The notes beneath the pieces are model-generated. The model was not told where the DNA came from and did no database searches. It saw only the letters and a program-made list of their open reading frames with translations. This document shows positions 37,401-48,643 of a stretch of 64,000 bases of DNA, piece by piece. The DNA comes from Physcomitrium patens (taxonomy: Eukaryota > Streptophyta > Bryopsida > Funariales > Funariaceae), in assembly GCF_000002425.4 (NCBI RefSeq), contig NC_037259.1, positions 3,459,902 to 3,523,901 on the forward strand, given 5' to 3'. Position numbers and translations under genes: made by a program. Every line of letters starts with the position of its first letter. The stretch's first letter is position 1.

Positions 37401-38100
37401 TGTTTGTTAGCCACCGCAACATCTTTGTCATACTCTTTAAAGTATTCTCGGCTGAAAATGGCTTCGTAGAATATGAACGATTCTGTTAGGAATTTGGAGT
37501 CACTGGTGCGAAGATAGTAGTTGTAGTACAACTGTCCTATTCGAGATGCAATTTCTCCAATTTCCCAACGTTTCAGCCCCATCTCCACCAACTTCGCCCG
37601 ATTCTCTTGTTGAAACTTCCAAAGCTTCGAGTAGACCTGCATCTCACCAATTTCCAACAGTTGAGTCAAATGCTGCTTTAACATATCTAGAAATTTGGGC
37701 CTATATCGAATTAGCTTGCGACACCTACTGCACATCCCAGTTATCACAAGCTACACCAGAAGGGGATTCAAAAAGGCAGAACATGTCTTTCCAATCAGAT
37801 GAGAAAAGCAGTGCTTTATGTTGACGATGAGATCCCGCAAGATTCTGGTCAGGTATGTGGTCAGACAAGCGCCCTCAAATACAGAACATTCAAATACTTG
37901 AATGATAAATGATCTTCAGGACAAAATAGAAGCCTGCATAATGATAAGTATTGCGATGGAACCTGGAAAGTTTTGTGAAAGTAGAAATCCCATTTGTTGC
38001 GACCGTAAGCAGGGAATTCTCGTAGCCTTGCAAACTTGTCATATGCTTTGTCCACAAGAGCTCGATATTCCTCATTTGGTGGAGGCACGCGAGGAGCCAT
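34475..38100 (-). CDS. SCAI: SCAI homologue (DUF3550/UPF0682 family)
   Basis: Ten minus-strand exons: 37963-38100, 37280-37636, 36847-37053, 36439-36645, 36173-36239, 35767-36057, 35553-35644, 35222-35422, 34918-35051 and 34475-34799. All junctions are GT-AG with consistent phase, giving 672 residues and a TGA stop. Blocks conserved with animal SCAI are plain: VYSKLWKFQQENR, GLKRWEIGEIASRIGQLYYNYYLRTS, RYTARFIVICLLLNRKE, IKFSELTLDTFRMLQ, NPHKYILYRPT, GIVLLYISASG, PFTRRPLFIIVDSDSS, GDPFLRQL and RFIFCRAVFG (quoted in pieces). Exon 6 adds a Ser/Thr-rich plant-side insert. The C-terminal 60 residues are acidic and probably disordered. In animals SCAI represses MRTF/SRF transcription and acts in double-strand-break repair; the plant role is not clear to me. 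The start is the only ATG that precedes the conserved NEEYRALVDKAY segment in phase. Confidence 0.93.
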
Positions 38101-40110
38101 GGCGCTCGAGCGCAGGGCTTCATGACCAGTCTACCTGGAACATGTCCATCAAAATATATACCCGTACTGAATGAAAAATTGGATCTAAAATGCTCGTAGT
38201 CACCAAAAGCGAAACAATACGCACATGTAGGAACCTACACCAAAGACACTATAATTGCATATCAATCCATGCATAAAGTGTCTTCCTCGCAGCATCAAAG
38301 GAAGCAAAAGGCACCAGCCAGGTTGAATTGTCTCCCTAAAGACTAAACTTATAAAATTATAAAATTATAAATCACGCCAAGTAAAGAAGGTCCGCAAAAT
38401 GATGGGATGCAAACAATTATGGCTGGCCTTGCGAAGCCTCTTTTACACGTCATATGCAAAAGATCACCCCAAAGCTTTCGAAAAAAATTTAGTAATCATT
38501 CCTCCCAATTGGTAATGTAGCTTGTACATTATGATAGTTTCGCTGAGAAACTGAAAAGAAAACGGAAGAAGACAGGAATTTTGCTCGATCACGTCTTTGG
38601 TCTACTTGACTCCGGAACTCCCTCACAAGGGCCACCAAAAGCCACCGCTAGCTATTCTCCTAATCCCCAAGCAGTACAAAGTACTGTCCTACCACCACGA
38701 GGATGCTCCTCTCGCACTCTTGACACTTCGCATTTCAGCGGTCCTCACAGATGCACCATGATGTTGTGCATGCATCAGGATTGAGTGCCATTTATTCCAG
38801 CTAACAGAAATAAAGGTCTTTATGAAAGCTTCAACCGCCAAATGTAAATGCCAGTGTTCCTAAAGGCCAGAGTTGTACACCAATTTCACGACGATTCTCT
38901 CATGATATTGGGAAATTATCAGTCCAGATAGCGGCAGTGTAGGTACCTGCCAGAATCAAGGGTACGACATGCTTGAATATACAGCTACGTTCCAATGATG
39001 ACAGCATCCGCAAGTTAGCACATGTTCCTAGTAGGCAGAGTACCACAGCTGTTTTTCCATGGTGAACCCAATCAAGATAAAAGTAGCAGCAGGCGGTTGC
39101 CACGAAAACCAAATAACTAGCACATTTCGCGGGGAATAAACCATAATCGAGGACGCTTCAGCAACAGAGGTAATGCACGTATGAACATGGCAGCATACCA
39201 TTCTGATCGTAAGTTCGGTTGCGCGCTATCCAGCTGCACTTGACGGTAACCTCTATACAAGGCTTCAACACTTCCTGAACAATGCAATCACAGGGGAGGA
39301 AGAATCGTCAAGAGCATATTGTGGAACAAAAGCAGGAGATAACACAAATCAAGTCTCAGCCATCCGGACGCGGCCACACAATTATAGGTCTTGGGGGTGT
39401 CCCAAACAAATTAGAAGATCCGACAAACACTAATACGACCTCAAGAATTCCAAACAACACAGCAATCCTGAAAGACGTCGCCGGCACTACGCAAGCTACA
39501 CCACGACGCTGGATTTTAGGTTGCCATAAATTTAAGAATTAAGGCATTCAAATAATTGTCAAGAATCCAGGCTGCACTCAATCTTCAGGCCAGTAAAGTC
39601 CCTTCCCAAACACTCACCACACAAACCACAGAACAAATTCTCAAAAATACAGAGGTCCGGACCGGTAAAGACCTTCGTGGATCGCCAAGCCGAGGCCAAA
39701 CACCCTGAAAAACGTCCGCCACTTCAAGTTCCGGCGATGTTCATCAATACCAGCGATTCCGGGATATCCTCGCGGCGGGAGACCGACGCCGCATTTACGT
39801 CAGAGGGGCCGATCGATCCACCGATCGAGAGTGGACATTCATGCATGGGCTCCTCCTCGCAGGAAGAAAACAGAGTTTCCGATGAACGCTGATCAGGGAT
39901 CTCTATGGCCCCAGTGGCGGGAGAGAAGAAGGAGACGACGCGGGGCCGGGTGCGCCGGCCCCGGCCCAGCCCAGCCCGGCCCCTAAGATAGGACAACGCC
40001 ATTAGAGCCGACGACCACGTGAAAGGAAGAGATTTTACCGCCTTACAGTCGGTTCTCGGCCAAATTCGATTGATCAGTTTCAAATACCACACTTCTGTAA
40101 AGTGCGGGTA
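38101..40110 (-). promoter_or_regulatory. Upstream region of SCAI, probable leader and promoter
   Basis: About 2 kb of moderately GC-rich DNA lies upstream of the SCAI ATG, ending in a GC-rich block at 39900-39990 (GGCCGGG-type sequence) before the AT-rich desert at about 40110. The distance suggests a spliced 5' UTR. A 122-codon minus-strand frame at 39724-40092 and plus-strand frames at 38581-38784 and 39282-39542 show no domain and are treated as chance. Confidence 0.4.
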
Positions 40111-40286
40111 TCAATCCATGACGGGTATAGTGGCAGTTTCTCGATATTGCTTACCTGGGTAGTGGCGTGATCACTTTCATCCAGTCGCTCACCAACCTAG
40201 GATGTTTTACGGGTTCATTCATCCTTCTAGAGTTGAGTCACTGAGTTTGCCTTCAAGTCATTAGACTTTGCAAAACATTGAGTCAT

Positions 40287-40317
<31 letters not shown>

Positions 40318-42714
40318 AGTGTGTATTCATGTGCATGTAAGAATTTTCTAATCTTCTTTCAGAGATATGGTGGTCAAAAATCTATAAATACCACTATGCA
40401 CAATATTCAACAACTTGGTAGTATATACAATTCTCTAACTTAGAGTATACATTTTTATTTTTATTTTTCAGTGTTTTTAATCTTGTATACATTCTTTACA
40501 AACCATTATTAAGATATTTCACTTTTTCCTCTTTTTTTTTTTTTTTTTTTTTTCTTTTATTTACAAATATTCACCTTAATTATGGTATTTTAAAGTTCAT
40601 ATTCTTGACATTGAGATGGTTATACAAACTTTTGTTGAAATAGATGGAATGTCACCAAATTTAGCTATTTCAACTCTACTTAGCTTCTTGTAATTGATAT
40701 CATACAAATTGCTATGGATTACACCTATAGCTACTTAGTCTCTATTTAAAACCTCCACAAAACATCCATTGAGATATGAATAAACCATAAAATCTTCTAT
40801 AATAATTTTTTTTTAATAAAAATATTTGAATTGGTCTTACATGCGTAGAGAAAGTTTATAAATAATATTATTTTTTATTCACTTTCATAAAAAGTTCTTT
40901 AGTAATAAATCTTATTCAAATAATTACAACCATATTTTTATTTCATATGATTTTTTTCATAAATAAAATCAACTTAAAAAAGTTAGATACATATTCAATG
41001 AATGTCTTGTAATTGATAGTACTCAATTTACAGTCTATTAAAAAATGAAAAACATAGAGATTTCTTTACTTGCCATGAATGTACAATTATTAAAGTATAT
41101 TATTAACAAAAACTATCTTGTGTTTGAATTTTATTGTGTGTAAATTTAGAAACTAATTAAAGAAATATAATTAAAAAAACATAGATATAAAAGACCTAAA
41201 AAATTAATCTCGAGGTACAGGAGGAATAAAATAACATCACACTTTTAACATCTTATATTAAAAAATTGAATACAATCTAATGTGCCTCATTAAAGATATG
41301 AGATTCTTTCTATAGTATAAAGTTTTTAGAAAAATCTTTTCAAATTCCTAATTAAAGTTCACATTAATGTTCATTTGAGTCCTAATTTTCACTTCATAAT
41401 AAATAATATTCAAAATCAAAATCAAAATCAATAAATGTCTGTTTTATTGAAAAATAAAACCTAAAAGATTCATTTCAAAATATATATGCATACTTTGATC
41501 TATTTTGATCAACAATAACCTTGAAGTACTAGATTATGGTATGTTGCACCTCAAAGTATGTTTCTAAATTTGACTATTTGAATTCCAGTTACAAGTTCCA
41601 ATCTCACCTATTGAATTCTAGCATTCTATTGTAGAAAATGTAGCATTGAATTTATCTAATCACAACCAGAGTACTCAATGTGAGGAAGTTAGAATTTTAC
41701 ATGGTCTGCTTTTTTGAAAATTAGCTCTGTCATGTTAAATTCATTGCATACTACAAGGAGACTAAAAGGAGCATGCAGGTCTGCTTCATTCATGTTTTCA
41801 AAGGTTTTCTGAACAGGAACTGAAGGATTTATTCGAAGGAATTGTTTAAAATCTTAGCATCAAAAATTATAGAGCAAGTTGGGGAGTAGACAATCTATGA
41901 GTAGGCTTTACATAGGTATTTAAGGTCAGCTTCAGCTTTTCAAGCTTGGGCTCGGAACTTGGAAGAAAACATAACAACTATCCAACTTGGATTGAGATGA
42001 AAGACAAGACAATTATTTTTGAATTAAAGAAAAGATTTTTCGCTCCAGAACACGGTATCGTCAACAGCTCTGACAACCCAAGTAGGCTGTCAAATATATA
42101 ATGAAATCAAATATAACAGTCTTCGCAATTTGCGGAGTCACACCATATATTCTTCAGAACTAAATTACGCAACCAACGTAAATAATTTCAGACTGATACT
42201 TAAATTAAATCAAGTAAAAGACTCTTGTCAACTGCAATACGTTGACGTCGAGAGTGACGTGCTTCTGCAGACGACAACTGATAAGAATACAATGGTCAAC
42301 AAAGGTCGAGTAGGCAAGAGTTCAGCCATGATCGTAGAGGACCAGGGCTTTCAACCCCGAGCAAAATTATGTGTGCGCAGAGGTCCATTTAAGAAATTAC
42401 TCTGTCCACATTCACAGAAGGAGAACTTGCATGAGCATGCACTATACCTCAATGTAGAAATCCCCAGATGAGCATTACAAGAGTCGTATGTACAATGAGG
42501 CTGGTTAGTTGTGAGCTGGTGGAGCTGGGATCCAGGAAGCGTCCTCCACGTGACATCATATGGAAACAGAAATGAAGAAACTACGTGAGACTCACGGCCC
42601 TAGCGTTGCTCAAAAGTGCATACTGCAGGAACTCGGGAAGTGCAGTGAGGGAAAACACACCAATAGGCCTTTCAGCCGACAATTTCATGCGGAGCAGGTG
42701 CATGCTGATAGCAC
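40111..42714. other. AT-rich desert and 3' flank of the CLASRP-type gene
   Basis: AT-rich sequence with a (TA)n tract at 40297-40317 and a poly-T run at 40532-40554. From about 42100 the composition becomes gene-like; 42480-42714 is probably the 3' UTR of the minus-strand gene. Plus-strand frames at 42130-42471 and 42560-42763 are not supported by any motif. Confidence 0.5.
40297..40317. repeat. (TA)n microsatellite
   Basis: About ten TA units inside the AT-rich spacer. Confidence 0.85.
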
Positions 42715-44418
42715 TCAACTCCTCACTCGGCTGCGGCTTCTTTCACTGGATGACCTTGGATAGGACCGAATAGGGCTTCGACTTCTGCTCCTGCTTCTGT
42801 AGCGATATCTCACTGGGGACAGACTGCGACTTCGACTTCTGCTGCGACCACGTCTACTACGTTGGGCTATGCGGCGAGTCTCAGCAAGCTTCTCTTGTCT
42901 TTCCCTTTCCTGTTCCCTCTTCTTCCCTGCTTCCGATACTATATCCTTCTTTATTTGCTTACTCAGCTGCTTGTTCATAATTCGCTTCAAACGCTCTTGT
43001 GGAGTTTCTTGAGACTTTTCATTTGCATGAGAAGTCTTCTGTGAAGCTGACCCAGGAGTTGCGACTTTGCTCAGTTTCGCAAGAGCAGAGGAAGAAGAAA
43101 CACCAGAGCCTCTCGATTCTCTTTCTTTCTGTCGCGCATCCCAATCGGTAACTGATAGTCCAGAAGCTGATGGTGTTACAGCAATAGCTGCTGGATCACT
43201 ATGTAAAGCTTCAAGAATCCGACTTGATGGAAGCACATGACGAGGAGCATCTAGCTCAATCGACGGAGGTGATACTGGCATTGCCATGTTTCGTTCAGGC
43301 TTACCGGCAGTTCCCTCGATCCCAAACTCGGTAATGTACTCGATCGTGGAAGTGGTGCCACCCGAACTTTTCCGCTTCCTGCCATAGTGGTCCCGGTCAT
43401 CTGGGTCAGGATCCTGGTAACGATAGTCCAGTCTGGACCTTGAAACAGGAGGAGAAAGAGAAGTGGACCTTCCTCTGTGTACTCTGTGATGAGAGTGATA
43501 AGAGTCATATGTAGGACTTTTCCTCAATTCCCTGTAAGGATCAATCTGAAGAGGCCGATTATTTAGTTGCCTAGCTGCCTCCTTTTCCCGCTCTCTTTCC
43601 TGCTGGGAAACCTTACGACGTTCCTTTCTGCTCAACTTCCTCAATGCTGGGTCCCCTTTCACTAATTCTTTCTGCCGCCCTTCCTCCTCCTTCAACTTGC
43701 GATCGAGACTGAGCAATGAGTTAAATCTCTGCACCCCATAATCTTGCCCAATTGACTCAATTAACTCGTCCTCGCTATCTTCACTACTGCTCCCTTCCTC
43801 CTCCTCCGCAGCTTCTTCATCACTATCGCTCTCCCCTAACCCGGCAATCAACGCTTCCTCCTTCGAAGCTCCTGCCCCTGCCCCGCTCATTCCCTCGTAC
43901 GCAAATCCGACCTGTCCGTAAGTAGGCTTAGCTGCTGCCACCGGCCGCTGCTTATCAGATGCAAACGAAGCCACGGTTTTTGCCTCCAGCTCCTGCTCCA
44001 CAAAATCCAGTCCCTGTTTGTCAGACAGCCCCCGACGTCGCTGTTTGATAAGATCCCGATACCGTTGAAAATTGACCATCACCTCAAGCTCCTCTTCTTC
44101 TTCAGTTCTCTCTCGCTGCAGATGGTGGTTCCCAGACGAATTATACTCCCGTATGAAATCCAGCAACGCCCGTCCGTCAAAGCGATCAATGAGATTGTCC
44201 TCCTTCCCATTCCACGGAATTAACCCTTGCTGATCCTCCGTGGCCTGATAAATGGTAGCATCATGGTGCACACGGCACCGCGTCCCTACTACTCGCAGCG
44301 TCTGATGCGGATCCACTCGTCTCTTGGCCAAGAAGACAGCCCTCTTCTGGGCACGCCTTCTCGCCGCATCCATGATCTCATGGACCTTCTTCTCCGACCG
44401 CCGTGCCTCATGCCACAT
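42715..44418 (-). CDS. CLASRP: CLASRP-type SR protein with SWAP N-terminal domain, intronless
   Basis: A single uninterrupted frame of 567 residues with ATG at 44416-44418 and a TGA stop at 42715-42717. Residues 1 to about 135 match the suppressor-of-white-apricot N-terminal domain of CLASRP/SFRS16: MWHEARRSEKKVHEIMDAA at the start, then DPHQTLRVVG, LIPWNGKEDNLIDRFDGRA and YRDLIKQRRRGLS. An acidic Glu/Ser stretch follows (about 200-225), then basic KLSRKERRKVSQQ, a SPTYDSYHS segment and a C-terminal RS domain (RSRSRSRSLSPVRYRYRSRS and on to the end). CLASRP binds CLK kinases and affects alternative splicing in animals; a nuclear-speckle splicing role is likely here. Most neighbours have 7-10 exons and plant homologues usually have introns to my knowledge, so the lack of introns is unusual and could mean an old retrocopy. 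Confidence 0.92.
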   Translation of the reverse strand: MWHEARRSEKKVHEIMDAARRRAQKRAVFLAKRRVDPHQTLRVVGTRCRVHHDATIYQATEDQQGLIPWNGKEDNLIDRFDGRALLDFIREYNSSGNHHLQRERTEEEEELEVMVNFQRYRDLIKQRRRGLSDKQGLDFVEQELEAKTVASFASDKQRPVAAAKPTYGQVGFAYEGMSGAGAGASKEEALIAGLGESDSDEEAAEEEEGSSSEDSEDELIESIGQDYGVQRFNSLLSLDRKLKEEEGRQKELVKGDPALRKLSRKERRKVSQQEREREKEAARQLNNRPLQIDPYRELRKSPTYDSYHSHHRVHRGRSTSLSPPVSRSRLDYRYQDPDPDDRDHYGRKRKSSGGTTSTIEYITEFGIEGTAGKPERNMAMPVSPPSIELDAPRHVLPSSRILEALHSDPAAIAVTPSASGLSVTDWDARQKERESRGSGVSSSSALAKLSKVATPGSASQKTSHANEKSQETPQERLKRIMNKQLSKQIKKDIVSEAGKKREQERERQEKLAETRRIAQRSRRGRSRSRSRSLSPVRYRYRSRSRSRSPIRSYPRSSSERSRSRVRS

Positions 44419-44448
44419 GGTGATGCTTCACTCAACCTTCACTCACGC

Positions 44449-44461
44449 AAACCCTAAACCC
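44449..44461. promoter_or_regulatory. Telo-box in the CLASRP-type leader
   Basis: AAACCCTAAACCC on the plus strand, 31-43 nt upstream of the minus-strand ATG, so the transcript strand reads GGGTTTAGGGTTT. It is almost two telomere repeat units and a classic plant telo-box position near the transcription start. Confidence 0.6.
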
Positions 44462-44589
44462 AAACTCACAGCTCAAAGCAAAGCTGTTCCCTCACTACCT
44501 GGACAACAAGCAACCCCTAATCCTCCCCTCAAACTATTATCCTCCTCAGCTGCACCACAAGACCTAAGGAAGCGAAATTCGACGCCTCC

Positions 44590-45055
44590 GTCAACACCAC
44601 CATCACCCGCTTGACTCCTCCGCCCCACCCCCTTACATCACAGCGCTGCTTCGCCACTCCACTCCACTACCCTGCACCTGCTCCTCCACACTTACAAGTT
44701 CCGTGGCTCCGTTCCAGACGAGTCGTCCTCCTCCATCAACAACCTCTCCTTCGGCACCCACAGCACCCACAGCGAACGAGCCTACCACGTCGACGAAAAC
44801 GACAACGGAGTCGACGGAGGCGACGACGAAGGAGATGACGGAGGGAACAACGAAGACGACGATGCCGAAGTGGCGCGGGTTTGGGTTCTTTCGAAAGGAG
44901 GCTCTGTCTCCGTGGGAGTGATGAACCATGACACGATCCGATACACCGTCACGGGTTGGGAAAATCTTTGCGCGGTCATGGGCAGGGAATGCGAGTATAC
45001 CCGCCGGGTCTCAGAATCGGATCTCGTTAAAACTGTTTGTCGGTGTGTTTGTTAG
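44590..45055 (+). other. Unexplained plus-strand open frame divergent from the CLASRP-type gene
   Basis: The frame ending in TAG at 45053-45055 is open back to at least 44590, about 155 codons, with no ATG until about 44921. Its translation has a Ser/Asn/His part (SSSSINNLSFGTHSTHSERA), an Asp/Glu/Gly run (DENDNGVDGGDDEGDDGG) and a more globular-looking end (VARVWVLSKGGSVSVGVMN, TVTGWENLCAVMG). GC content is high. It could be a last exon, a gene fragment or a chance frame in the CLASRP promoter. I do not recognise it, and no partner exon is found. Confidence 0.25.
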
Positions 45056-45163
45056 AGCTTTGTTTCAAATGGAGATTTAATGACCACAATCTTATGGCTT
45101 TGTACACTTCCATACTACAACTACAATTCTTGTGGGATGTATGACAGCATGCCATTGCATATT

Positions 45164-45209
45164 TTGTTGTTGTTGTTGTTGTTGTTTTTTTTTTTTTTTT
45201 TTTTTTTTT
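45164..45209. repeat. (TTG)n followed by poly-T
   Basis: About seven TTG units run into about 25 T residues at the sharp boundary between the GC-rich CLASRP upstream zone and the AT desert. Confidence 0.85.
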
Positions 45210-47277
45210 CCGGTTTTGTTCTTTATTGGTTTTTAAGATGACTGATTTTTTTGAATTTGAAAATAACATAATGGTTAAGACTTCAACATGTTTTTTCTGT
45301 AGATGTATCAATAAAATAATATTTCAAGTACTCATAAAACACATGATCGGTAAACAAGACATCGTTGAGCATTTCCTTTATTTAAATTTACTTTTTTAGG
45401 CTAATAAGTTGTTTTCTATTTCAATTTTATTTTATTCTTTTGTTATAATTATATTATGTATGATATCAATTTAATTAAGTGATTGATTGTATGAAGAAAG
45501 TTGAACTTATATATATGTCTTGAGAGTTATTTTGTATATTGAAGTATTGAACTATATTATTCATACTGAAATAAATTTTAAAACTTGGATTTCATCACAA
45601 ATAAATATAATATGTAAAACATTTGAAAATTTATACTAAAAAAATATAAACTCTCTTCTTAACTCTAATGGCATTAATGATATGTGTTTAGGAATACTAA
45701 ATTAATAATTTGAAGGGAACAAATAAATAAACAAGTGTTGACACCATATTGAACATTGTTATGAATGTATTTTATTTTATTTTTTGCAAAAAAATGATAA
45801 TACAAAAGAGAAGAATAAGAGGCTTTATTGGTTAGCACAACTTTAATTGTAATCCTGGTTTTGGTATTTATATTTTGGGTATTTTCTATATGAATCTGAT
45901 TTTAACACAAAACTCAAACTACGTTTTCTAATTTCTTTAACTATTATGCACAAAGGTCATGATCTTAACATTGAACCTAATTTTATTTCAAATATCATAT
46001 GACAGATATGAAATTAACATTCATTTATTATTATTATTATTATTTTTTCCCACAAGACAATTTTATTCTGGAATCGATTATTTATGAACAATACGAATGT
46101 ATTCCTATGGATAGAAGAGAAAAAAAATGTACATATAATTTTATTTATTTTTTAAATGAAAATAAATAAAGAAACATATTTGGAAAAAGATGAACAAGTA
46201 AACTCTACCAAAACATAATGGAATGACTCAACGCTCATGTTAAAATCAAAGAATTGTTTTAAAAAATAATGAATGTAAAATTCAGAAGTCTAATTTAAAA
46301 AGTTAAGAAAGAATTTGATAATTAATATATAATTGCTTCATGTAAGGCAAAATAATTTGATGTCTGCCTTGCTTATAACTTATCACTTAATTTATCAACA
46401 ATGTTTTTTAGAAAGTATTTAACAGCTTTAATTTAATACTACAATCATTTTTGTAATGTTGTTTTTTTATTAAAAAAATCTAAATTAGACTTGCTACTTA
46501 TATTTTTTTATACGGGATTTGTAAAGAATCCATAGAAAACCAGCTTAAAAAAGATTTAGAATCTCTTGAAATTGAATAGATTATTCTAAGATCTAAAATT
46601 TGGCATTCTATGCGGATTAAAAATATCACTTGATAACTGAAATAAATATCTATTTAATTTTTTTCAAAACCAGATTAACAAATACAAAAATAATGATAAA
46701 ATTTTCTTTGACAAGGAATTTTCTTAAAGTCATTTTTGTTAAATAAATATTAAAAGTATTATCTAGATAATAAATTATTACTTGTAATATTGAGGTAATT
46801 ATATAATAATTAAATTATTTTATCATTAAAATTTTTATGTATATAACATAATTAGGGACGGTAGGTGTTGATATTAAAAGCATTGTGTTGTCTTCATTTC
46901 AAAGCTTTAAAGACCCTATGACCTTTTTCTCAAAATTCTAATATGTATATATGTAAGTAAGCCATAAAATGTATGAATTCTCAAAATATTTTTATTACAT
47001 TATATGGCTTATTTACGTCTCTTAAATTCTACCTACAGATATTTAAGGTTCCTGCGTTGTTTTGTTTTCTCCAATTAATATTAGAGCTTGATTCTTTAAA
47101 TATGATTAGTTAAATCATTATTAAAATCTATTTGAGATTATTACATTGAATTTGAGATTATAGATGATCAAGCTTAACTAAGTTATTTTTCTCTTTTCAA
47201 CTTGAAAAGTTCTGTAATTTATGCAACATAAGGAATTTAAAATTAATTGTGATATATTTTAAATCCAGACATTTTTT

Positions 47278-47283
<6 letters not shown>

Positions 47284-47317
<34 letters not shown>
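47284..47317. repeat. (TA)n microsatellite
   Basis: About 17 TA units preceded by a T run and followed by TGTGTGTG. Confidence 0.9.
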
Positions 47318-47325
<8 letters not shown>

Positions 47326-48337
47326 CAAAATAAAATGACAAAAGTTTAAAGTAATGTTGGAAGAAGTGAAGCATATCAATTATTGAGTTTTACATAGTTG
47401 TACATTTGTATGATGATTATATTGGCATAAAACTTGCCTAAATGTATAGTAGAATGAAAAAATGTCACTGTTTACGAAGTGATGTCTTTATCTTGCAATG
47501 TCTATTATACTGTAATTGATCTTTGATTTATAGATGAAGACAAAACACCATTTTGAATGGTGCAAACAACACTTTTAAGAACAATAAGGTTTTATGATGA
47601 GGTATGGATATTCTAAAACTTTAGACATGCATTATGGCTTACATCTTGTTTCAAATAAATTATTAATGGTGTTTAAAAGAATGAAAACAAGAAATGTATT
47701 GAGTGACAACCAATAGAATGAAGTTATTGTTAAATAATAATAATTATTGTATTTTTTCATGCATAAAATTGTAAGATTACAGAAATTTCTAACTTGATTT
47801 AACTATTGAGAGAGAGATTTTTAAAAAAAATAAAAATGGTACAATATAAGTTAATAATAAAAAAAATCATATATATCAAAACATTATAATATGTTAACAA
47901 TACATATTGATATTGGTTTAAAGATAGTTAACTTGTATTTATCAAAACCTTACAACACTTTAACAATGTTTATCAATGTATATACATTCATCACTAAATA
48001 AAATATAATAGAATATTCTTTGGTGAAACATCACATATTTTGTTTTATCAACTACTGTATCAACTTCAACTAAAAGGAGATGTCTTTATAACTTTCCAAG
48101 AACACTACTTAAGATTCACCCTAAATTCCCGAAGAGAATTTCCTAACTTCAAACACATAGCAAAAGCACCTCAGAAACAAAACACAAAAATAAAAACAAA
48201 TCAACTGGAGTTCTCAAAGGTCACTCTTTCGATGTCTGGACACAAATTTCTGTTGAGAAATGAGAATTAACATGAGAGACACTTAAAAACACACCCAAAA
48301 CAGAACAAAAAGGCCAAGAGGAAAACGTCATGGTTGA

Positions 48338-48371
<34 letters not shown>
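48338..48371. repeat. (AAGC)n microsatellite
   Basis: About eight tandem AAGC units, at the transition from the AT desert to the OTU gene upstream zone. Confidence 0.9.
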
Positions 48372-48617
48372 AGGTCTTAACATAGTGCATGTCTTGATAA
48401 ATTCATGGTGGAAAAGAATTTGCAAAGGAGATCCACAGCGATGTGATTGATGCCACTGAGTGCGAGAATGCTAATTTGTCATGACAATTTCATGTTTGCT
48501 CTTCTACTTGAAATCATTGTTCCTTTTAACTCTGTGAGAAGCCGAACATCACATTCCTGGTTGTTGTGTTTGTCGTCAACATACAAGTGGGTTTGATGTT
48601 GCGAGGTTGTGTTGGTT

Positions 48618-48643
48618 TGTGTGTGTGTGTGTGTGTGTGTGTG
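48618..48643. repeat. (GT)n microsatellite
   Basis: About 13 GT units followed by AATGTGTGTG. Confidence 0.9.

Larger units (their letters stand above)
45056..48300. other. AT-rich gene desert
   Basis: About 3.2 kb of very AT-rich DNA with stops in every frame, homopolymer runs and a long TA tract. No coding, RNA or transposon feature was recognised. Confidence 0.6.

Noticed and set aside
39724-40092. 122-codon minus-strand frame upstream of SCAI
   Set aside because: GC-rich leader sequence with no recognisable domain and no splice partner in phase with SCAI exon 1.
45056-48300. Possible transposon coding sequence in the AT desert
   Set aside because: All frames are closed by frequent stops, and no terminal repeats or transposase motifs could be seen by eye.
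48338-48371. Possible CRISPR-like or satellite array at the AAGC repeats
   Set aside because: Plain tetranucleotide microsatellite without spacers; a plant nuclear genome is not expected to hold CRISPR arrays.
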